This document shows, in pieces, positions 60,170 through 64,000 of a DNA stretch of 64,000 nt. The position numbers were made by a program, and so were the translations under genes. Each line of letters begins with the position of its first letter. Position 1 is the first letter of the stretch. The DNA is from Epiperipatus broadwayi (taxonomy: Eukaryota; Onychophora; Udeonychophora; Euonychophora; Peripatidae), in the NCBI GenBank assembly GCA_028023455.1, contig JAQFVV010006341.1, positions 1,554,001-1,618,000 of the forward strand. The letters run 5' to 3'. The notes beneath the pieces were generated by a model. The model was not told where the DNA came from. It worked only from the letters and a program-made list of their open reading frames with translations, and ran no database searches.

Positions 60170-62450
60170 AAAAGGTAGAAAGATGGTTGTAGAGGCACTA
60201 CAATCACTGATTTGAATAAAATATTAAAATTCCACCAATAGCAAAAAATGTTAAATTTAGGAATGTTTTTTATAAAAAGAAAAAAAAAAGGCTCTTTTTA
60301 AAAAAACCAAAAAAAAAAAAAAAGAATAATGTACATTTTTTAAAAAACAAAAAAAGCCATATTGTAAAATAAGTAAATTTTTAACAGTCGACAGGCCTGG
60401 GAATGTTATATTGCGATGTTTTTGCACAGAAACAGCGCCCCAAAGTACCAAAAAATAATATGTATATACATATGTGTGTCAAGTATGCATCTCTACCATA
60501 TTAATGATTAAATGTGCTTATTATTACAACCCTTCCCACAGTAGATATGCATGACAAGACACAAAATATTTACAAAGCAGGTAAATTTAATAAAAAAACA
60601 ATCATGGATTCAATATTACAATGATTGCAAAACTGACTAGCTAATTTATCACAATATGTAAATATATATATATATGTACAAAAAGCCTCATCATCGAATT
60701 CCGATGATTGCTGTTTCATCTTCTTAGGGACCCCTATCTATGTGTAGTAGATAAAAAAGTAATACTTATATAAGAAAATTAGTCATTCACACCAAATGAA
60801 CTAAATATGACTATGGTTAGTTAAATAAACAGTTAATACAAACTCTGTCCTGTAATATGGAATAGTATCAAAAAATTCTTACCTTATCTCATAAATCATG
60901 GTGGTGTCAAAAATCAAGTTGCTATGTAGGAATTTAACCTAAACACTATTTACATAAAAAAAATATTGTCTAACTTAATACCTTGCCCCCCCCTATACTA
61001 TATTACTTTTCAATATAATGGACTCTTGCAAACGTAAATGCATTGAAACTTCCAAGTTTGAGAATGAAATAAGAACATAATTTTACAAAAGCATAATATA
61101 TATATAACACATGATAAATGAATTTCTTTTCAAATCACCCTGATTAAAGTCCTTGAATTTATTAATAATCTCTGTCTTGGATACAGTGTATTTTTATTCT
61201 CGTCATTCTACTCCAATAAATCCTCCAATGCTCACTCGAATTCTCCCAGAATGCACTTGAAATGATGTTGTTTCCATTTCAGCAAGTGCTGTTCTCCTGA
61301 ATCCATTCAGACGAGGTGTTTGATACTTCTTTAGGCATTATATATACTAGTGGATCAAATCATCACGCTTTATGGCTGAGATGGTAGTACTTTGATCCTA
61401 GCAATTTTATTTAGCCACAATATATTGCTTAATACCTTATAATAAATTCAATTTTCTTAAATTTGTTATTTGGTATTTAATAAATTATATAAAAGAAAAT
61501 TTATTACATTGTCCAAGTATATATATATGCTGTCAATATATTATTTTCTTTCCTCTTGTTTGAATATTTAGTGCAGTCCATTATTTTTACTTATCAACTT
61601 GAAATTAATTCAGTTCTTTCATTAACTTGTTAGAAAATTATCAACCTTCTTTATTTTAAGCATTAATTGCAATTTCCTTTAAATTTTTACACTGTAAAAA
61701 TTATACAATTAAAATAAGATTTTCAAACATGTCCATCTTATGTTATATTCTATGGTTCAATTTTAAGATGTTGGTTGCGTGCAGTTATCCTATCCTTGAT
61801 AAATATGAAAGAAAATGGAAGTGAACTAGGTTTGCTTTTATACTTGACTTGGTTTCCGTTGTTTAATTTATATGAGTTTTTCATTTCCTTTGTAAATGCT
61901 GTGGTTGTTTATTGTTGCATATATATATTGGTTGTATTATGTAGTAAAATTCTACTGTCATTCTCTAACACTTGGTTGTCTAGGTATTGACTTGACATTA
62001 GGTCATCACCATGCTTACAAAGTTTGAGTCTTAAATAGTGACATTTACACATTGACAAATGACTTGTTATTAGTATAATTATATATATGAAAGGTCTTTT
62101 TAATTAGGTTTTTACTTTCCATTGAAAAAGAGCATTTATTTCATTTTTACACTATCTTGATTTAGTAATTAATAAAATAAACTTTTAATACCTATATGTC
62201 TGTTTGCATAAAAAAAATTGATAATGTGTATCTAACCTATTATCTCAGTTTATGTTTCCAATGGTTTAACTTGATGTTGTGGATACACAGAGGTGGGTTT
62301 GAACAGGATTGTAAACTACCCTTACAATATATTTCTTATGTCTTAACCATATTTTATGATTTTATGGTCATTATCAAGAGGAGGCTTTTTTTTATGGATG
62401 TCTAAAATTAATATTAAAATGGGTACAAAATCAATCATTCCTTATACATG
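60170..62450. other. GEN1: Intronic AT-rich DNA without a recognised gene
   Basis: AT-rich filler with A runs near 60280-60330, AT microsatellites, and an 8-base C run at about 60986-60993. About 61190-61420 is less AT-rich and includes TATGGCTGAGATGGTAGTAC, faintly A-box-like. No gene was recognised. Confidence 0.4.
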
Positions 62451-62451
62451 C

Positions 62452-62690
62452 ATGATTTGATGCAATGATAAAATGGCAAACTGGAGCTGAAGGCCTTGGA
62501 TTGCAACTGAATGTGTCACTTCCAGGGTTCGAATTTCTTATGAACTCCTTAGCAATAATCCATTCTGTGTTTACCTTGGATAGTTCAGTGCAGTGGTAGA
62601 ATGATAGACTCTGGATATTCAAGATCCATGGATTGCATCCATCTCTTATCTCCAGTGCTCAAAGTTTTTATATACTCCCAAGTGCTATTC
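62452..62690 (+). repeat. Tandem pair of a tRNA-derived SINE
   Basis: Two adjacent copies (about 62452-62575 and 62576-62690) share the order A-box-like, CTGGA-like, AAGG or AAGATCC, TTGGATTGCA or ATGGATTGCATCC (B-box-like), CTTCCAGGGTTCGAA or CTCCAGTGCTCAAA, then AACTCC or ACTCCC. The second reads TAGTTCAGTGCAGTGGTAGAAT then GGATTGCATCC, close to tRNA A and B boxes at the right distance. The first is more decayed. Neither folds as a working tRNA. Confidence 0.6.
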
Positions 62691-63614
62691 GTTATTTTTT
62701 TTTAACCATTCTTTATATATATGTAAGTAAAAGAAAATAATTTTTGTTCCTATTATAAAATAATGAGTAGATAAAAAATTTATTGATATAGATTAAAAAT
62801 AAAAAACAAGATTTGGAAAGAAAATATAAATTATAATGTTTATAGGAATTAATAGACGCTGTAAACTTAAAAAAAAAAAAAGATGATAGAGAATTTTATT
62901 TTAAAACACCAAAAATTTTCTACCATTAGTAAATGTTTGACATGCTGTATAAAATATAAAGCAATGCAATGCTTATTTTACTTATGTACAGTCAAATCTG
63001 ATATTGCTCGTGCTATGATAAAAAAAAAATGTCTAACACTGAGTTCAAATATCAATACTGTATGTAATATTGATATTTGATTTCTTGACAAGATATTGAA
63101 GCAGTGGTATTGATTTTTTTTGTTTGCTGCATATATCACTACAGATCTCCTAATAAAAATCCTTTCATATCTAAAAAAGGAAATATTCACAGTTACTCTG
63201 AAATAGGAATGATAAAATTTGGATCTTAATACAATTGGTAAGAAGAAAATTATTGAACTATTGCTCTGCCTGGTCTGAGGCTGAAACTTCTCATGGCCCC
63301 CCCCCCCCCCAGCAATAAACCATTCAAACAATTTATTTTATAAATTGGATTTGTGTGGTTTCATTTTCTAATTATAATAGAAGCTTGATAGCATTCTATA
63401 AAAAAGATTTTTAAAGTTGATATTCAAGCACGTTTACCAATATATTCTTGTCTCTGTATATTTTTTCATATATTGGCACTATTGATTAATACATTTATTA
63501 TTATATCTGTTTATGTCTTTTGTAAAGTTGTAGTAATAAGTAAATATATTAAGGAAAGAAAATTCATGTTTGTAAAGTAAAATCTCTGATGTTATTTATT
63601 GTCTATTATTTTAG
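62691..63614. other. GEN1: Intronic AT-rich DNA before GEN1 exon 3
   Basis: No gene was recognised. A 14-base C run at about 63297-63310 is the longest in the window. The 117-codon minus-strand frame at 63331-62978 overlaps this run and looks like chance. Confidence 0.45.
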
Positions 63615-63702
63615 TGTTGCCAATTACTCCAGTTGATGGGGATTCCATGTATTGAAAGTGCTGGGGAAGCTGAGGCCATGTGTGCATACCTAAATGAATT
63701 AG
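63615..63702 (+). CDS. GEN1: GEN1, third coding exon
   Basis: The exon follows TATTATTTTAG and is in phase 0 with the previous one. It encodes CQLLQLMGIPCIESAGEAEA, then MCAYLNEL (residues 121-148). The GEAEA helix carries E137 and E139, the counterparts of the catalytic E134 and E136 of human GEN1 (offset by the three-residue insertion in exon 2). The donor is either AG|GTGTAA (exon ends 63702, phase 1) or GGT|GTAAGA (exon ends 63704, phase 0). The second matches the donor consensus better. No VDGCLTNDGD-type continuation is seen in the last 300 bases, so the remaining exons lie past the window. Confidence 0.92.
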
Positions 63703-63704
63703 GT

Positions 63705-64000
63705 GTAAGAATCATTCTTTTAAATAATTTTAGATTAGTTTGATTAAACTATTTGATGAATACAATATGGATTACAAATAGTTAATATGTTTTTTTTAAT
63801 ACTCTTAATTTGTTAGCTTGTATCATAAATTGATACACAACTGCATTTACATATGTGTGTCTATATGATACCCCAAAGGACGTAAATGAATTTATAATGT
63901 TAATAATAAATTATTGTTATAATTGTTTTAAGTTTTTCAGTTGTAGATTCTTGGAAACTTCATTGACCACAGTGTAACAGTGAATGAAATTGTTTTTTTT
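63705..64000 (+). other. GEN1: Start of GEN1 intron 3
   Basis: AT-rich sequence after the donor, with no further GEN1 exon seen. Confidence 0.6.

Larger units (their letters stand above)
46743..63614 (+). other. GEN1: GEN1 intron 2 (~16.9 kb)
   Basis: The intron starts GTGAGT and ends ATTATTTTAG. The protein continues exactly across it (WLKE then CQLLQLMGIP). It is rich in LINE and Penelope-like relics in both orientations. Confidence 0.85.

Noticed and set aside
61360-61420. A-box-like TATGGCTGAGATGGTAGTAC as a tRNA or SINE
   Set aside because: No B box at the right distance and no anticodon arm.
1-64000. CRISPR array, bacterial operon or rRNA gene
   Set aside because: No regularly spaced short direct repeats, no packed ORFs and no rRNA-like sequence; the window is eukaryotic intron and intergenic DNA.

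Overview
The window is AT-rich, intron-dominated nuclear DNA from an invertebrate animal. It has very long introns, spliceosomal GT/AG junctions, no dense ORF packing, and a mix of Penelope-like, RTE, Jockey-like and Gypsy-like retroelement relics. The phylum cannot be fixed from sequence alone. An arthropod, mollusc or cnidarian with a large AT-rich genome would all fit.

Only one host gene is recognised: GEN1, the XPG/FEN1-family Holliday-junction resolvase, on the + strand. Its first three coding exons are at 16603-16763, 46544-46742 and 63615-63702 (or 63704). They join in frame with clean splice sites across introns of about 29.8 kb and 16.9 kb. The product reads MGVNHLWDIL... through D30, the LVFVIEG strand and the AGEAEAMCAYL active-site helix. 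The rest of the gene lies beyond the window. A strong 3' splice site 37 bases before the ATG implies a further upstream non-coding leader.

Region by region: 1-5.8 kb is AT-rich DNA with no gene seen. 5.8-6.5 kb is a T/C-rich tract with roughly 160-bp internal repeats. 6.7-8.3 kb is a dead Gypsy-type pol. 11.6-11.8 kb is a 71-bp tandem repeat. 13.0-14.0 kb is an RTE LINE 3' end split by a 200-bp foldback insertion. 14.34-14.83 kb is an element with long inverted termini. 15.0-15.6 kb is the 3' end of another LINE. GEN1 intron 1 (16.8-46.5 kb) holds a tRNA-derived SINE, several foldback elements (31.6-32.0, 33.0-33.2 kb), a four-copy inverted repeat cluster (33.7-35.3 kb), three juxtaposed RTE copies (36.1-39.0 kb), a possible LTR-element 5' end (39.8-40.7 kb), a Penelope-like element (43.2-44.3 kb, minus) and an RTE scrap (about 46.0-46.3 kb). 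GEN1 intron 2 (46.7-63.6 kb) holds a foldback element flanked by a 14-bp target duplication (48.4-48.7 kb), a Jockey-like LINE (50.6-52.7 kb, minus), a long EN+RT LINE (52.7-55.97 kb, plus), a second Penelope-like element with RT and GIY-YIG domains (57.3-58.8 kb, minus) and a tandem tRNA-derived SINE (62.45-62.69 kb). Every mobile element seen carries stops or frameshifts.

The most unusual signal is a small hammerhead-like hairpin, roughly [CTGATGA]-A-[stem]-loop-[stem]-GAAAC. It recurs at five places: next to both Penelope-like coding regions, inside two foldback elements, and once alone.
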